This document shows, piece by piece, positions 7,787 through 15,826 of a stretch of DNA of 37,544 bases. The DNA is taken from the NCBI GenBank assembly GCA_011048835.1, contig DSDF01000067.1, positions 1 to 37,544 on the forward strand. The letters run 5' to 3'. Position 1 is the stretch's first letter. Each line of letters opens with the position of its first letter. The position numbers were made by a program, and so were the translations under genes. The notes under the pieces are model-generated. The model did not search any database. It was not told the origin of the DNA and worked only from the letters and a program-made list of their open reading frames with translations. The stretch comes from Methanoculleus sp. (GTDB lineage: Archaea > Halobacteriota > Methanomicrobia > Methanomicrobiales > Methanomicrobiaceae).

Positions 7787-8062
7787 ATGTTAAAGGATAA
7801 TACAGTGTTCGTCGGAAACAAACCGGTCATGAACTACGTGCTGGCAGTGGTAACCCAGTTCAACAACGGGGCGGGAGAAGTTGCCATAAAAGCAAGAGGA
7901 AAAGCAATTTCGCGTGCGGTCGACACAGCGGAAATCGCACTCAACCGATTCCTCGAAAACGTTGACAAAACGCAGATCATCACCTCGACGGAGATGATTG
8001 ACACGGACAGCGGGAAGACGAATGTCTCAAGCATTGAAATCCTTCTGACACAGAAACAGTAA
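7787..8062 (+). CDS. albA: DNA/RNA-binding protein Alba
   Basis: This 91-residue protein is the archaeal chromatin protein Alba (Sac10b family), a dimer binding DNA and RNA. The family core [13 protein letters not shown] (residues 9-21) contains the nucleic-acid-binding lysine K12, and the second block is [13 protein letters not shown] (about 34-46). It follows asd by 13 bases with GGAGGGTG before the ATG, so it may be read through from asd and also driven separately. A strong GC hairpin lies 46 bases after its stop. Confidence 0.95.
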   Translation: MLKDNTVFVGNKPVMNYVLAVVTQFNNGAGEVAIKARGKAISRAVDTAEIALNRFLENVDKTQIITSTEMIDTDSGKTNVSSIEILLTQKQ

Positions 8063-8108
8063 GAGCAATCGTCAATTTTCCATCTGACCGGTCGGATCGG
8101 CGGCGAAC

Positions 8109-8129
8109 GGCGACGGGCATGCCGTCGCC
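8109..8129 (+). terminator. GC-rich hairpin after albA
   Basis: GGCGACGG (8109-8116) pairs perfectly with CCGTCGCC (8122-8129) around a five-base loop GCATG. A pyrimidine tract TTCCCTTCTC follows at 8141-8150. This would suit the end of the asd-albA transcript. The rest of 8063-8335 holds no gene that I can support; GATATATCA at 8305-8313 is a candidate TATA box for the next gene. Confidence 0.5.
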
Positions 8130-8304
8130 CGCATCCTGCCTTCCCTTCTCAGTCACCATGGCGGCGTCAGCTCCCCCGTTGCCCGCCATGCACCGGGTGC
8201 GCCGGAGCGCATGGATACGGCCCGTCTCGTATCGACACAATACCCTCATTCCCTGATCCAACGGATATATCGCGCCGGATAATGGCATGGCGCCGACCAG
8301 AAAA

Positions 8305-8313
8305 GATATATCA
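8305..8313 (+). promoter_or_regulatory. Candidate TATA box for secreted protein gene
   Basis: GATATATCA is centred about 27 bases before the ATG at 8336, which would make the transcript leaderless or nearly so; no ribosome-binding site is visible before that ATG. Confidence 0.45.
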
Positions 8314-8335
8314 AATCCACCATAAGATCTATGCC

Positions 8336-8782
8336 ATGCAACAATGGTCACTCGTCGTGGTCATCCTCCTTCTGAGCGGAGCCGTGACACCGGCGATGGC
8401 CGCGGATACCGGCCGATACAGCTACATTACCGTAGAACAGGTCGATATCTATCTCGTTAACGACAAAGCAACCATCGATATTTCCTATAAAATCGATGAC
8501 GGGATCCAGTTCATCGTCCTCCTCCTCGGGAAGTCCGATCTCAGGAACAAACTTGAGTATATCGTCGACTACAACGGGGCAGAATTCAAAAAGATCGAGC
8601 TGAACCATGCAGTGCTGGAGATAGAAAACGCATCGATCGATTATAATGACGGCTCGTACTGGTTCCCCGAGCATGAGTTCGGGATTATGCTTCCGCGGCT
8701 CGTCGTCACCACACCCCAGGTGAAAAAGGAGTTTGCCAACACCAGCGTGCTTCCCACGGGTGTTGGACATTTCAAGGTCTGA
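8336..8782 (+). CDS. Small secreted protein of unknown function
   Basis: The 148-residue product begins with a classic signal peptide: MQQW, a hydrophobic core VVVILLLSGAV and a cleavage-type AMA-A near residue 23. The mature part is rich in beta-type segments and acidic residues, with no cysteines, no second membrane span and no lipobox. An upstream in-frame ATG at 8282 would put a basic extension ahead of the signal peptide, so 8336 is preferred. It is likely exported and soluble in the pseudoperiplasm or attached to the S-layer. No family is recognised. Confidence 0.75.
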   Translation: MQQWSLVVVILLLSGAVTPAMAADTGRYSYITVEQVDIYLVNDKATIDISYKIDDGIQFIVLLLGKSDLRNKLEYIVDYNGAEFKKIELNHAVLEIENASIDYNDGSYWFPEHEFGIMLPRLVVTTPQVKKEFANTSVLPTGVGHFKV

Positions 8783-8803
8783 GGGACTTTTTCCCTGTTT
8801 TTT

Positions 8804-9931
8804 TCATGCTTCATTCTGCAGCGTGGCCATGGAATAGGTGCCCAGCCACTGGTTGATGACCCGCTGTATGTAGATTCCCAGAAACGCACAGCCGAGTCCG
8901 CCGAGCGTGGAAAAAATGATTGTGCGTACCCCGTCATCCTCGGCAAACGGGAATCCGTTGATACCGCTGATGGAGAGGGTGTAGACGCTCGCTCCATACG
9001 CGATGATCCCGATGGCGAGGAGGAAAAAGGGAAGCACGATGACTTTTGCCAGGTTTTCAGGTTCGTTGAGAAAGGTGTCGATGATCTTCCCGCCCGATGC
9101 GACGAGACTCGCTACGATGAACCAGGAAACCGAACCGTACAGAAACAAAATGGCGTAGAAGAAAAGCCCTGCCTCTGCTGCATACCATTCCATGAGGCTG
9201 GTCAGCCCCATCACCACCCCCACGACGATCAGCAGCAGCGAGGTGATGTAGGCAACAAACGTTATCCTTCCGCCCCGAAAGGAAGACCGGAGTGCATGGA
9301 ATCCGTAGGTGAAGACCTCGTCAATGCCGAATCCCTTGAAGAGCAGGTATATCCCGATCACGCCCACCACGGCGATGATCGCACCCTCGGGGTACCCGAG
9401 CATGTAGGCGACGGCGTACAGGAGCATTCCAAGCCCGACGGGCACGAACACCTGTTTCGAGATCTTGGGGTCGTCGAAGAGTTTCTTGAGGATGTAGTAG
9501 GTCCCTTCGAGGTTGGGCATCTGGTTGACAATCACGCGCTGCACACCGTCCACGCGGATTCTCGATTGGATGATGGGGAGGATGAATTCATCCTCTGCGC
9601 CGTCGGTGACGAGAATGCACCGGTCGGCGCCGGTCTGCGCGACCAGATCCCCGAGATCGCCGGCGATTTTGCGGTCCCCATCCAGCATCTGATGATGATC
9701 ACCGCTGATAATCGCCACGACAACATCCTCGCCCTTTGCAGAGAGATCGTCGAATAATTTCAGTGCCTGGAAGATCGCATTGATGTCCGAATCCTCCGGA
9801 TCCATCAATCCCAGGACATTCGCTGCATTGAGACAGCACTCGCGCCCGATGACGGGGCTGGCAATACCGCCCTTGAACCCAATATCGTCGTCACGGTCAA
9901 CGCATAAGATCAACGTCGGGCTATTCGGCAT
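8804..9931 (-). CDS. DUF373 family membrane protein
   Basis: This 375-residue protein matches the archaeal DUF373 family. The N-terminal 140 residues look like a soluble alpha/beta domain (starting LILCVDRDDDIG and containing VVAIISGDHHQ and RCILVTDGAEDE), and the remainder carries about seven hydrophobic segments. The soluble part has conserved acidic patches that could bind metal or nucleotide, but no activity is known to me. TTG at 9934 immediately precedes the ATG at 9931, which is preferred. It lies 58 bases downstream of the coiled-coil gene on the same strand. Confidence 0.85.
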   Translation of the reverse strand: MPNSPTLILCVDRDDDIGFKGGIASPVIGRECCLNAANVLGLMDPEDSDINAIFQALKLFDDLSAKGEDVVVAIISGDHHQMLDGDRKIAGDLGDLVAQTGADRCILVTDGAEDEFILPIIQSRIRVDGVQRVIVNQMPNLEGTYYILKKLFDDPKISKQVFVPVGLGMLLYAVAYMLGYPEGAIIAVVGVIGIYLLFKGFGIDEVFTYGFHALRSSFRGGRITFVAYITSLLLIVVGVVMGLTSLMEWYAAEAGLFFYAILFLYGSVSWFIVASLVASGGKIIDTFLNEPENLAKVIVLPFFLLAIGIIAYGASVYTLSISGINGFPFAEDDGVRTIIFSTLGGLGCAFLGIYIQRVINQWLGTYSMATLQNEA

Positions 9932-9989
9932 CAATTAAAAAATGACCTCAAATCTATTAAATCGTTGCTGACCGTGATGTGCAAAAGAA

Positions 9990-10850
9990 TTATATGAGTT
10001 TTGCCCGCTGGAGCAGGAGGATATCGTCGGTCGTGAGCTTCTCGCCGCTCCGGAAGAGCTGGAATACCCGTTCGGCCTCTTTGCGGACTTCTTTCTGTTC
10101 CCGGGTGATCCGGGTCTTCTTGGTTTTCTTGCGCAGCCCGCCGATGACCTTGTCGTAGTCCCGAAGCTCCTTCTGGCAGGCGATGAACTGGTTGTGTTCC
10201 GCATCGGCAGATTCCTGCGCCTCCACGAATTTCTTGTGCATCTCGTCGGCCTCTTCGCGCGATTTGTCGGCATTGCGGTAGCACTCAACCATCAGGTCGT
10301 GGTGTTGCTGGGCGAGATCCGCCACCTCAGTAACCCTTGCGTGGATATCGGATGCCTGTTTGCGCAGGTCACGGGCTTCCTGGAGCTTGGTGCGCATCTC
10401 CTTGTTCTGTTCGAGCTCGGCTTCCTGCTCCCGCACAGATGATTTCATCTGCTTGATCTTTTCGATCAGCTCGCGCTCTTTGTCGGTGCTGATGACCTCG
10501 GTCTGCTGGCGGAACTCCATGTACTCGATCTGCTTCTGGATCTCCTTGATCCCGCGAGTCTTGATGCTGCCGTGCTCCTTTTTGAATTTGTCAATATCTT
10601 CAAAAAGCACGTTCGCCTGGTCATTCAGAACATTGCGCTCGTCTTTGAGCTTCTGCACTTCGTCGTTGTTTTTGTCCCGGAGCTCTTTGTGCTTCTGCGC
10701 CTCTTCCACACATTCACGGGTCTGGTTGTTGAGAGTGTTGCGCTCCCGTGCGTACTGGCTCGCAAGGGCGTTCAACCGGTTTCTCTCTTCTTTGTGCTTC
10801 TCAGAATCAGTAAGGATCTTTTTTCGTTTATCAATCAATTCGTTCAACAT
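9990..10850 (-). CDS. Archaeal coiled-coil protein (COG1340 type)
   Basis: The 286-residue product is almost entirely charged helix with heptad-like spacing, from MLNELIDKRKKI to a C-terminal segment LTTDDILLLQRAKLI. It resembles the uncharacterised archaeal coiled-coil family COG1340, which is widespread in euryarchaea. A GTG start at 10883, preceded by AAGGACAG, would add 11 residues; the ATG at 10850 fits the family start MLNEL. It is transcribed in the same direction as ftsZ, which lies about 500 bases upstream, but a T-run and a promoter between them suggest its own transcript. Confidence 0.8.
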   Translation of the reverse strand: MLNELIDKRKKILTDSEKHKEERNRLNALASQYARERNTLNNQTRECVEEAQKHKELRDKNNDEVQKLKDERNVLNDQANVLFEDIDKFKKEHGSIKTRGIKEIQKQIEYMEFRQQTEVISTDKERELIEKIKQMKSSVREQEAELEQNKEMRTKLQEARDLRKQASDIHARVTEVADLAQQHHDLMVECYRNADKSREEADEMHKKFVEAQESADAEHNQFIACQKELRDYDKVIGGLRKKTKKTRITREQKEVRKEAERVFQLFRSGEKLTTDDILLLQRAKLI

Positions 10851-11117
10851 GCTCAACCAATCCTTGAACTCGATACCGCCCACCTGTCCTTCGGGAAGAG
10901 GGGAATGCGGCGAATGCAGAGCGCTCTGTCATCGGAGGCAGAGATGAGTGGAAAATGCCGGAGAAAGAGAGTGCGTGTTCTTCAGGCTGTTCAATGTTCA
11001 ACCGACGCTACCTTTCATGATCCGGGCAATCCTCGTGTTTCTGGCCCGATTGCTGTATCTCCCGGTTATCCCGAAGGGATGTACAGTAATTTCTATTATT
11101 CAAATGTTATCCGGCCT

Positions 11118-11127
11118 ATTAAGTATT
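11118..11127 (-). promoter_or_regulatory. Candidate TATA box for coiled-coil/DUF373 genes
   Basis: On the minus strand this reads ATACTTAATA preceded by CGAA, which resembles a BRE plus TATA box of methanogens. A start near 11098 would give a leader of about 250 bases. Confidence 0.45.
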
Positions 11128-11209
11128 TCGGATTCCAGGCACGGTTTTCCGCCGACACCGAAGCGCGTGCATCCGCGTGCGCACCCGCCAGAGCCCGGGG
11201 AAGATCGCT

Positions 11210-11216
11210 AAAAAAA
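11210..11216 (-). terminator. T7 run downstream of ftsZ
   Basis: Seven consecutive T on the minus strand, 146 bases after the ftsZ stop and just ahead of the next candidate promoter. Archaeal terminators are often simple T-runs. Confidence 0.35.
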
Positions 11217-11361
11217 GAGATGCGGTGCGGTATTGGTGAGATGGCCACGAAGAGGCAGTGTGGAATTGATATGGGAGGTGGGGGCCCATCTCATGTGCCG
11301 GAATTGCCAATCACCGCGTATGTGCTGAAACTTCAACCTCTTGGAGTGTCGTGCGACACCT

Positions 11362-12498
11362 TTACATCTGGTCGATCAGTCCGCCGCTGGTGGCATCCAT
11401 GGCCGACCTTCGTCCTGCGGACTGGAAACCGCCGAAATTGCTGCGGGGAGCGGGCTCGGCAATCCTGCTGCGGTGGCTGAGGATCTGTGCGCTCTTGACG
11501 CCGGTCATGATCGCCATCACGCGGACCCTGCCTTCGTACTCGCTGTTGATCCGCGCGCCCCAGATGACGTCCGCATGCGGGTCGAGTTCGTAGGTCAGCG
11601 AACTGGCGATTTCCTCTGCATCCTGCAGCGCAAGGTCGCTGCCGCCGGTGATGTGGATGAGCGCACCGGTCGCGCCGCGGTAGTCGATGTCCAGGAGCGG
11701 GTGGTTGAGGCACTCGTGAACGACGCTCTCTGCCTTGTTCTGCTGCTTGCTCTCGCCGACGAGCATGACTGCGACGCCGCCCTTGCTCATGGTGGCGCGG
11801 ACATCTGCGTAATCGATGTTAATGAGCGACGGCTCGGTGATGGTCTCCGAAATGCCCTTGACCGTCTCTGCGATCAGCTGGTCCATGACGGAGAACGCCT
11901 GTCCGAGGGGGAGATTGGGCACGAAGCTCATCAGGCGGTTGTTATCGAGCACGATGACGGAATCCGCAGCATTCGAGAGCGCCTCGAGCCCCTCTTCCGC
12001 GCGGAGCAGGCGCGCCTTTTCGACCTGGAACGGATAGCTGACCATCCCGACGACAATGGCGCCCTGCTCTTTTGCGATCTGCGCGACCACGGGGGCTGCA
12101 CCGGTGCCCGTGCCGCCGCCCATGCCCGCGGTCACGAAGACAAGGTCTGCGGATTCGAGCAGGTTCTCAAGCGTTGTGCGTGCCATTTCCGCCGCACGCT
12201 TTCCAACATCGGGAAAGCCGCCCGCACCGAGCCCCTTGGTCAGTGACTTCCCGACGAGGACGCGCTTGTCGGCCTGGATCATCTCCAGGTGCTGCTTGTC
12301 GGTATTGACGGCAATGGTCTCGGCGCCCTTCACCTTCATGTGATAGAGCCGGTTGATGGTGTTGTTACCCGCACCGCCGCACCCGACGATCACGATACGC
12401 GGCTGTCCTGAAAACGTTTCGTCTTCTCCGAAAAGATCCTTGTTGGTCAATTTTTCCTGTTCGGAATAATCAAGAGCCTTTTTGATAATGTTCTGCAT
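11362..12498 (-). CDS. ftsZ: Cell division protein FtsZ
   Basis: The 378-residue tubulin-family GTPase polymerises at mid-cell to form the division ring. Key motifs are GGAGNN (41-46), the tubulin signature GGGTGTG (117-123) and the T7-loop sequence NIDYADV (217-223) that completes the GTPase site of the neighbouring subunit. The C-terminal tail is short and ends SGGLIDQM. The ATG at 12498 is preceded by AGGAGGGTTTTG, a near-ideal ribosome-binding site; an upstream start at 12519 is not needed. Its partner upstream is a 58-residue ribbon-helix-helix gene ending 10 bases before the ftsZ start, as in the cdrS-ftsZ2 pair of haloarchaea. Confidence 0.96.
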   Translation of the reverse strand: MQNIIKKALDYSEQEKLTNKDLFGEDETFSGQPRIVIVGCGGAGNNTINRLYHMKVKGAETIAVNTDKQHLEMIQADKRVLVGKSLTKGLGAGGFPDVGKRAAEMARTTLENLLESADLVFVTAGMGGGTGTGAAPVVAQIAKEQGAIVVGMVSYPFQVEKARLLRAEEGLEALSNAADSVIVLDNNRLMSFVPNLPLGQAFSVMDQLIAETVKGISETITEPSLINIDYADVRATMSKGGVAVMLVGESKQQNKAESVVHECLNHPLLDIDYRGATGALIHITGGSDLALQDAEEIASSLTYELDPHADVIWGARINSEYEGRVRVMAIMTGVKSAQILSHRSRIAEPAPRSNFGGFQSAGRRSAMDATSGGLIDQM

Positions 12499-12508
12499 CA
12501 AAACCCTC

Positions 12509-12685
12509 CTACACCTCAAATGAGATTTGTTCGCTGTCTCTCAGTACACGGTGAGCGTGTTTCTCGATGAGTTCCCGGACAGCGTATCGCACGGCCTCGG
12601 ATACGGTCGGAAACTCGCCTGCCTCGACCAGCTTCTCAAGCATGGACACCTGCTGGGGGGGGAGTCGGATCGTGATTCGCTTCAT
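12509..12685 (-). CDS. cdrS: Ribbon-helix-helix regulator next to ftsZ (CdrS-like)
   Basis: This 58-residue protein starts [16 protein letters not shown], a beta-strand that would pair in a CopG/RHH dimer and contact the DNA major groove, followed by helices [22 protein letters not shown] proteins are dimeric transcription factors. In haloarchaea the short RHH protein CdrS is encoded immediately before ftsZ2 and controls it and other division genes; the same arrangement here supports the name by position and size, though orthology is inferred. The ATG at 12685 follows GGAGAACATGG. Three TCAGAC/GTCTGA sites between the promoter and the ATG could be its own operators. Confidence 0.82.
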   Translation of the reverse strand: MKRITIRLPPQQVSMLEKLVEAGEFPTVSEAVRYAVRELIEKHAHRVLRDSEQISFEV

Positions 12686-12698
12686 CCATGTTCTCCGT

Positions 12699-12771
12699 GT
12701 CTGACGATTGGCAGCTTTTTGTCTGTCGCATGTCAGACGCTTGACATCCTTACGACTGACCCAAATCAGAC
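12699..12771. promoter_or_regulatory. Repeated TCAGAC/GTCTGA sites in the cdrS leader
   Basis: GTCTGA at 12699-12704, TCAGAC at 12733-12738 and TCAGAC at 12766-12771 are spaced about 33-34 bases apart. The middle one forms an inverted repeat with GTCTG at 12721-12725, and the last is part of CTGA-CCCAAA-TCAG (12756-12769). They lie between the predicted start of transcription and the cdrS ATG, a suitable place for autorepression. Confidence 0.4.
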
Positions 12772-12790
12772 AAGCATTCATATTCAGGCA

Positions 12791-12801
12791 TAATATATAA
12801 A
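12791..12801 (-). promoter_or_regulatory. Candidate TATA box for cdrS-ftsZ
   Basis: On the minus strand this reads TTTATATATTA, a near-consensus archaeal TATA box. Transcription would start near 12771, giving a leader of about 85 bases before the cdrS ATG. Confidence 0.6.
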
Positions 12802-12880
12802 CATTATTAATTGTGATGATCACCTGCGCACAATCATTTTATGGCGGAATACTCTATATTTTTAAAAAAGGAGTCTCACC

Positions 12881-13879
12881 GTGAGAAAAGATATTCCGCA
12901 CAAAGTGATACACGGCGACAGGATTCTAAGGCTGAGGGAGATCACCGGTAAAAATCTTCTCGATTTTGGCGCGAACCTCAATCCGTTCCCTCCCGAAATC
13001 GGGTGGATCCCTGACGCTTCCATGCTGGCATCCTACCCCGACGACAGTTACCACCGGCTCAAAGAGGCCATCGCCCACCAGATTGCGCGGGATATCGAGG
13101 AGATCAGCGTCGGCAACGGATCGGTCGAGCTTATCAGATCCTTCTGCTATGCAGCCCTGTCTGCAGGCGACGGGGTGTATATCCCCCACCCCACCTTCGG
13201 GGAATACCTTGTTTCCGCCCGGCTCGCAGGTGCCGGAGAGGTCGCCGATCCGGCGGATGCGAAGGTGCGGTTTCTCTGCAATCCCAACAACCCCACAGGA
13301 TCGCTCCTTTCACGGGACCGCGTCATCGACCTGCTCCGACAGGCCGAACGTTACGACCAGATACTCTGCATCGACGAGGCATTCATCGATCTCGCCGACC
13401 CGCACCAGTCGGTCATTGACATCGCATCACCCCACCTCTTCGTGCTCAGGTCGCTGACCAAATCGTTCGCCGTCCCCGGCCTGCGGGTCGGATTCGGGTG
13501 CGGGGACGCGGATCTCGCGTCAGCGATCGAGACGATACGCCCACCGTGGACGGTCAACAGTTTCGCCGAGGATTTTGCGGTCCGCTGCCTGGCGCGGAGC
13601 GACGACCTTGCGGCGTCGAGAAGGGCCATCACCGCAGAGCGGGAATGGTTGACAAATGCGTTCGACGCACTGGGCATTGCCCACCGCCCCTCGGCCACGA
13701 ACTTCATCCTGCTGGATCTTGATGAGCCCGCCGCGGATCTGGCCGGCCGCCTCCTTGCCCATGGCGTGGTGGTCCGTGACTGCGCGTCGTTCGGAATCCC
13801 GCAATCCATACGGGTGGCGGTGCGAACCCGCGAGGAAAACCGGCAGCTCGTCGGGGCACTGGAAGCATGCTTGCGCTGA
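12881..13879 (+). CDS. cobD: L-threonine-O-3-phosphate decarboxylase CobD (aminotransferase fold)
   Basis: The 332-residue PLP enzyme has the fold of histidinol-phosphate aminotransferase: CNPNNPTG at 133-140, CIDEAF near 163-168, and the PLP lysine K194 in SLTKSFAVPGLRVG. The N-terminal FGANLNPFPP (29-38) is typical of CobD rather than HisC, and the gene overlaps cobY by 13 bases, so decarboxylation of threonine phosphate to aminopropanol phosphate for the cobamide side chain is the likely role. The start is GTG with AAAGGAG at 12867-12873. Cobamides are essential in methanogens for methyl transfer by Mtr. HisC activity cannot be excluded from sequence alone. Confidence 0.8.
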   Translation: MRKDIPHKVIHGDRILRLREITGKNLLDFGANLNPFPPEIGWIPDASMLASYPDDSYHRLKEAIAHQIARDIEEISVGNGSVELIRSFCYAALSAGDGVYIPHPTFGEYLVSARLAGAGEVADPADAKVRFLCNPNNPTGSLLSRDRVIDLLRQAERYDQILCIDEAFIDLADPHQSVIDIASPHLFVLRSLTKSFAVPGLRVGFGCGDADLASAIETIRPPWTVNSFAEDFAVRCLARSDDLAASRRAITAEREWLTNAFDALGIAHRPSATNFILLDLDEPAADLAGRLLAHGVVVRDCASFGIPQSIRVAVRTREENRQLVGALEACLR

Positions 13880-14457
13880 TTATGGCCGGAGGCGGCGGCA
13901 CCCGCCTCGGGATGGGAGAAAAACCGCTCGTCACCATCTGCGGCAGGCCGATGGTAAGGTACATCATTGAAGCATTCGAGCAGGCAGGTCACGAGGCGGT
14001 CGTGGTCGCATCGCCAAAGACGCCCTTTACCAGGAACTGGTGCACGGCACACAGCATCCCCTTCATCGCCGCGGGGGGGAGAGGCTATGTCGAGGACCTC
14101 ATCGAGGCGGTGGAGGAACTCGGGGAATGCGCCCCCCTGTTCACCTGTGTTTCCGACCTCCCGTGCCTCACTCCCGGGATCATCGCCCGCATCGGCGAGG
14201 AGTATGCACGATCCGGCAACGACGCCCTATCGACATGGGTTCCCCTGAGCATCTGCCGGCAGTACAACTGCCGGACGAGCTATGTCGAGCGCATCGGCGG
14301 GAGAGAGGTATGCCCCGCAGGCATCAATATCCTGCGCGGGGATCGCATCGCCGTAGAGCAGGACGAAAACAAACTCGTCATCACCGATCGCCGGATCGCC
14401 TTCAACGTCAACACGCGCGAAGAGCTGCAGGCCGTCCGGCGGCACCTCTGCCGCTGA
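13867..14457 (+). CDS. cobY: GTP:adenosylcobinamide-phosphate guanylyltransferase CobY
   Basis: This 196-residue nucleotidyltransferase begins MLALIMAGGGGTRLG, the NTP-binding loop of the MobA/GlmU fold, followed by EKPL and the metal-binding-type CVSDLPCL near residues 98-105. CobY is the archaeal, non-orthologous replacement for the CobU transferase and activates cobinamide phosphate with GTP. Length equals that of characterised archaeal CobY. The start lies 13 bases inside cobD. A long tail NKLVITDRRIAFNVNTREEL is consistent with CobY. Confidence 0.88.
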   Translation: MLALIMAGGGGTRLGMGEKPLVTICGRPMVRYIIEAFEQAGHEAVVVASPKTPFTRNWCTAHSIPFIAAGGRGYVEDLIEAVEELGECAPLFTCVSDLPCLTPGIIARIGEEYARSGNDALSTWVPLSICRQYNCRTSYVERIGGREVCPAGINILRGDRIAVEQDENKLVITDRRIAFNVNTREELQAVRRHLCR

Positions 14458-14566
14458 AAGCCGGCCCCGGCCTCCCGGAGGATGCCGATGTCGAAGTATA
14501 CTCCGTTGTTTTGCGAATGCCGGTCTACCGGTACAATAAGTCATATTAGGGAGCATCACCGACGTA

Positions 14567-15826
14567 ATGGGTATGGAGCGAAGCCGGGAATTCGAGCTCG
14601 AGGGCCATATCATCGACTCGGGGATCCTCACCCAGATTTTTGACAAGATCATGGATATGGGCGGTGATTTTGAAACCACGCAGTTCGACATTGGAAAGCG
14701 TAAAACCGATCCCAGTTACGCACGCATTGCCGTCACCGCCCCCGACAAGGCAAGTCTCGACGCCATCATGAGCGAACTGCACCGCCTCGGTGCCCGGCTG
14801 CTCGAAGTGGAGGATGCACGGCTCGAAGCCGCAGAAGCAGACCGTGTCGTCCCGAAGGGCTTCTATTCGACGACCAACCACCCGACGTATGTGAAATGCG
14901 CCGGCGCCTGGACTCCCGTGGAGCGCATCGAGATGGACTGCCTGATCGTGGTGGACAGGGAGGAGCGAAGCGCCGTCTGCACACCCATGTCAAAACTGAA
15001 AACGGGCGATTATGTCGTGATGGGCGAGGAAGGCGTCAGGGTGGTTCCCCCGGAGCGCCCCCGGAAGGTCAGCACCTTCGAGTTCATGCACGGCACGGTC
15101 TCATCGGAGCGTCCCAGCGAGACCATCATCGCACAGATCGCCCGCGAGATGATCGCCCTGAAAAAGCGGGGCGGCAAAATCGGCGTCGTGGGCGGCCCTG
15201 CCATCGTGCATACGGGCGCTGCGCCGGCACTCGCCGAGATCATCAGGAACGGGTACGTCGACGCCCTCTTTGCCGGCAATGCCCTTGCAACCCATGATAT
15301 CGAGTACAATATCTTCGGGACCTCCCTCGGGATGAACCTGGACACGGCAACGCTCGTCACCGCAGGGCACAAGCACCATATCTACGCCATCAGCGAGGTG
15401 ATCAGGGCCGGTTCGATCCGCGACGCGGTTGATGCGGGCATCATCGGGTGCGGCATCATGTACGAGTGCGTAAAAAACGATGTGCCGTTTGTCCTTGCAG
15501 GCTCCATCCGCGACGACGGGCCCCTCCCCGACGTGATCACCGACGTCATGGAGGCGCAGGACGTGATGCGCGAGTACCTGCGGGATCTTGACATGGTCAT
15601 CATGATCGGCACCCTCCTGCACTCGGTGGCGATCGGCAACTGTCTTCCCAGTTATGTCAAAACCATCTGCGTGGACATCAATCCCGCATCGGTCACCAAA
15701 CTCATGGACAGGGGCACCCACCAGGCGATCGGGGTCGTGAGCGACGTGGGCGCGTTCCTCCCGCTCCTCGCAAAACACCTTCGCGACCAGGACTGGAAAA
15801 ACGGCTCCGGGGATTTCACCGGGTGA
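14567..15826 (+). CDS. TIGR00300-type ornithine cyclodeaminase / LOR-SDH-like protein
   Basis: The 419-residue product is the archaeal family related to the C-terminal half of LOR/SDH and of cyanobacterial AgrE. The first ~100 residues are a small ferredoxin-like domain (SREFELEGHIIDSGIL onward); the later part has a Rossmann-like region with GGKIGVVGGPAIVHTGAAP near 200 and IVMIGTLLHSVAIGNCLPS near 345. A methanogen member has been shown to be an ornithine cyclodeaminase converting ornithine to proline; I transfer that role with moderate confidence. TACAATAAGTCATATTAG upstream is AT-rich and could be the promoter; AGGGAG at 14548-14553 is far from the start. ATG at 14573 is an alternative. 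It is convergent with the next gene, with an 11-base overlap of the 3' ends. Confidence 0.78.
   Translation: MGMERSREFELEGHIIDSGILTQIFDKIMDMGGDFETTQFDIGKRKTDPSYARIAVTAPDKASLDAIMSELHRLGARLLEVEDARLEAAEADRVVPKGFYSTTNHPTYVKCAGAWTPVERIEMDCLIVVDREERSAVCTPMSKLKTGDYVVMGEEGVRVVPPERPRKVSTFEFMHGTVSSERPSETIIAQIAREMIALKKRGGKIGVVGGPAIVHTGAAPALAEIIRNGYVDALFAGNALATHDIEYNIFGTSLGMNLDTATLVTAGHKHHIYAISEVIRAGSIRDAVDAGIIGCGIMYECVKNDVPFVLAGSIRDDGPLPDVITDVMEAQDVMREYLRDLDMVIMIGTLLHSVAIGNCLPSYVKTICVDINPASVTKLMDRGTHQAIGVVSDVGAFLPLLAKHLRDQDWKNGSGDFTG

Larger units (their letters stand above)
10851..11361. other. Long non-coding stretch between ftsZ and coiled-coil gene
   Basis: No credible gene is seen. Plus-strand frames here lack ribosome-binding sites and family features. 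On the minus strand it holds a T7 run after ftsZ (11210-11216) and a TATA-like element (11118-11127), leaving a leader of about 250 bases before the coiled-coil gene. Within that leader CATCCCTTCGGGATAACCGGG (minus strand, near 11060-11080) can form a short ATCCC/GGGAT hairpin with a TTC loop. Confidence 0.45.

Noticed and set aside
10948-11211. An 87-codon plus-strand gene
   Set aside because: No ribosome-binding site or promoter on this strand, and no coherent hydrophobic or domain pattern.
10572-11480. A 302-codon plus-strand frame
   Set aside because: Half lies opposite the coiled-coil gene and the rest crosses a region with minus-strand promoter and terminator signals; composition is not protein-like.
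11341-12246. A 301-codon plus-strand frame
   Set aside because: It is opposite ftsZ and shows no recognisable domain.
12881-13879. Histidinol-phosphate aminotransferase as the primary name
   Set aside because: The overlap with cobY and the N-terminal motif favour CobD; kept only as an alternative.
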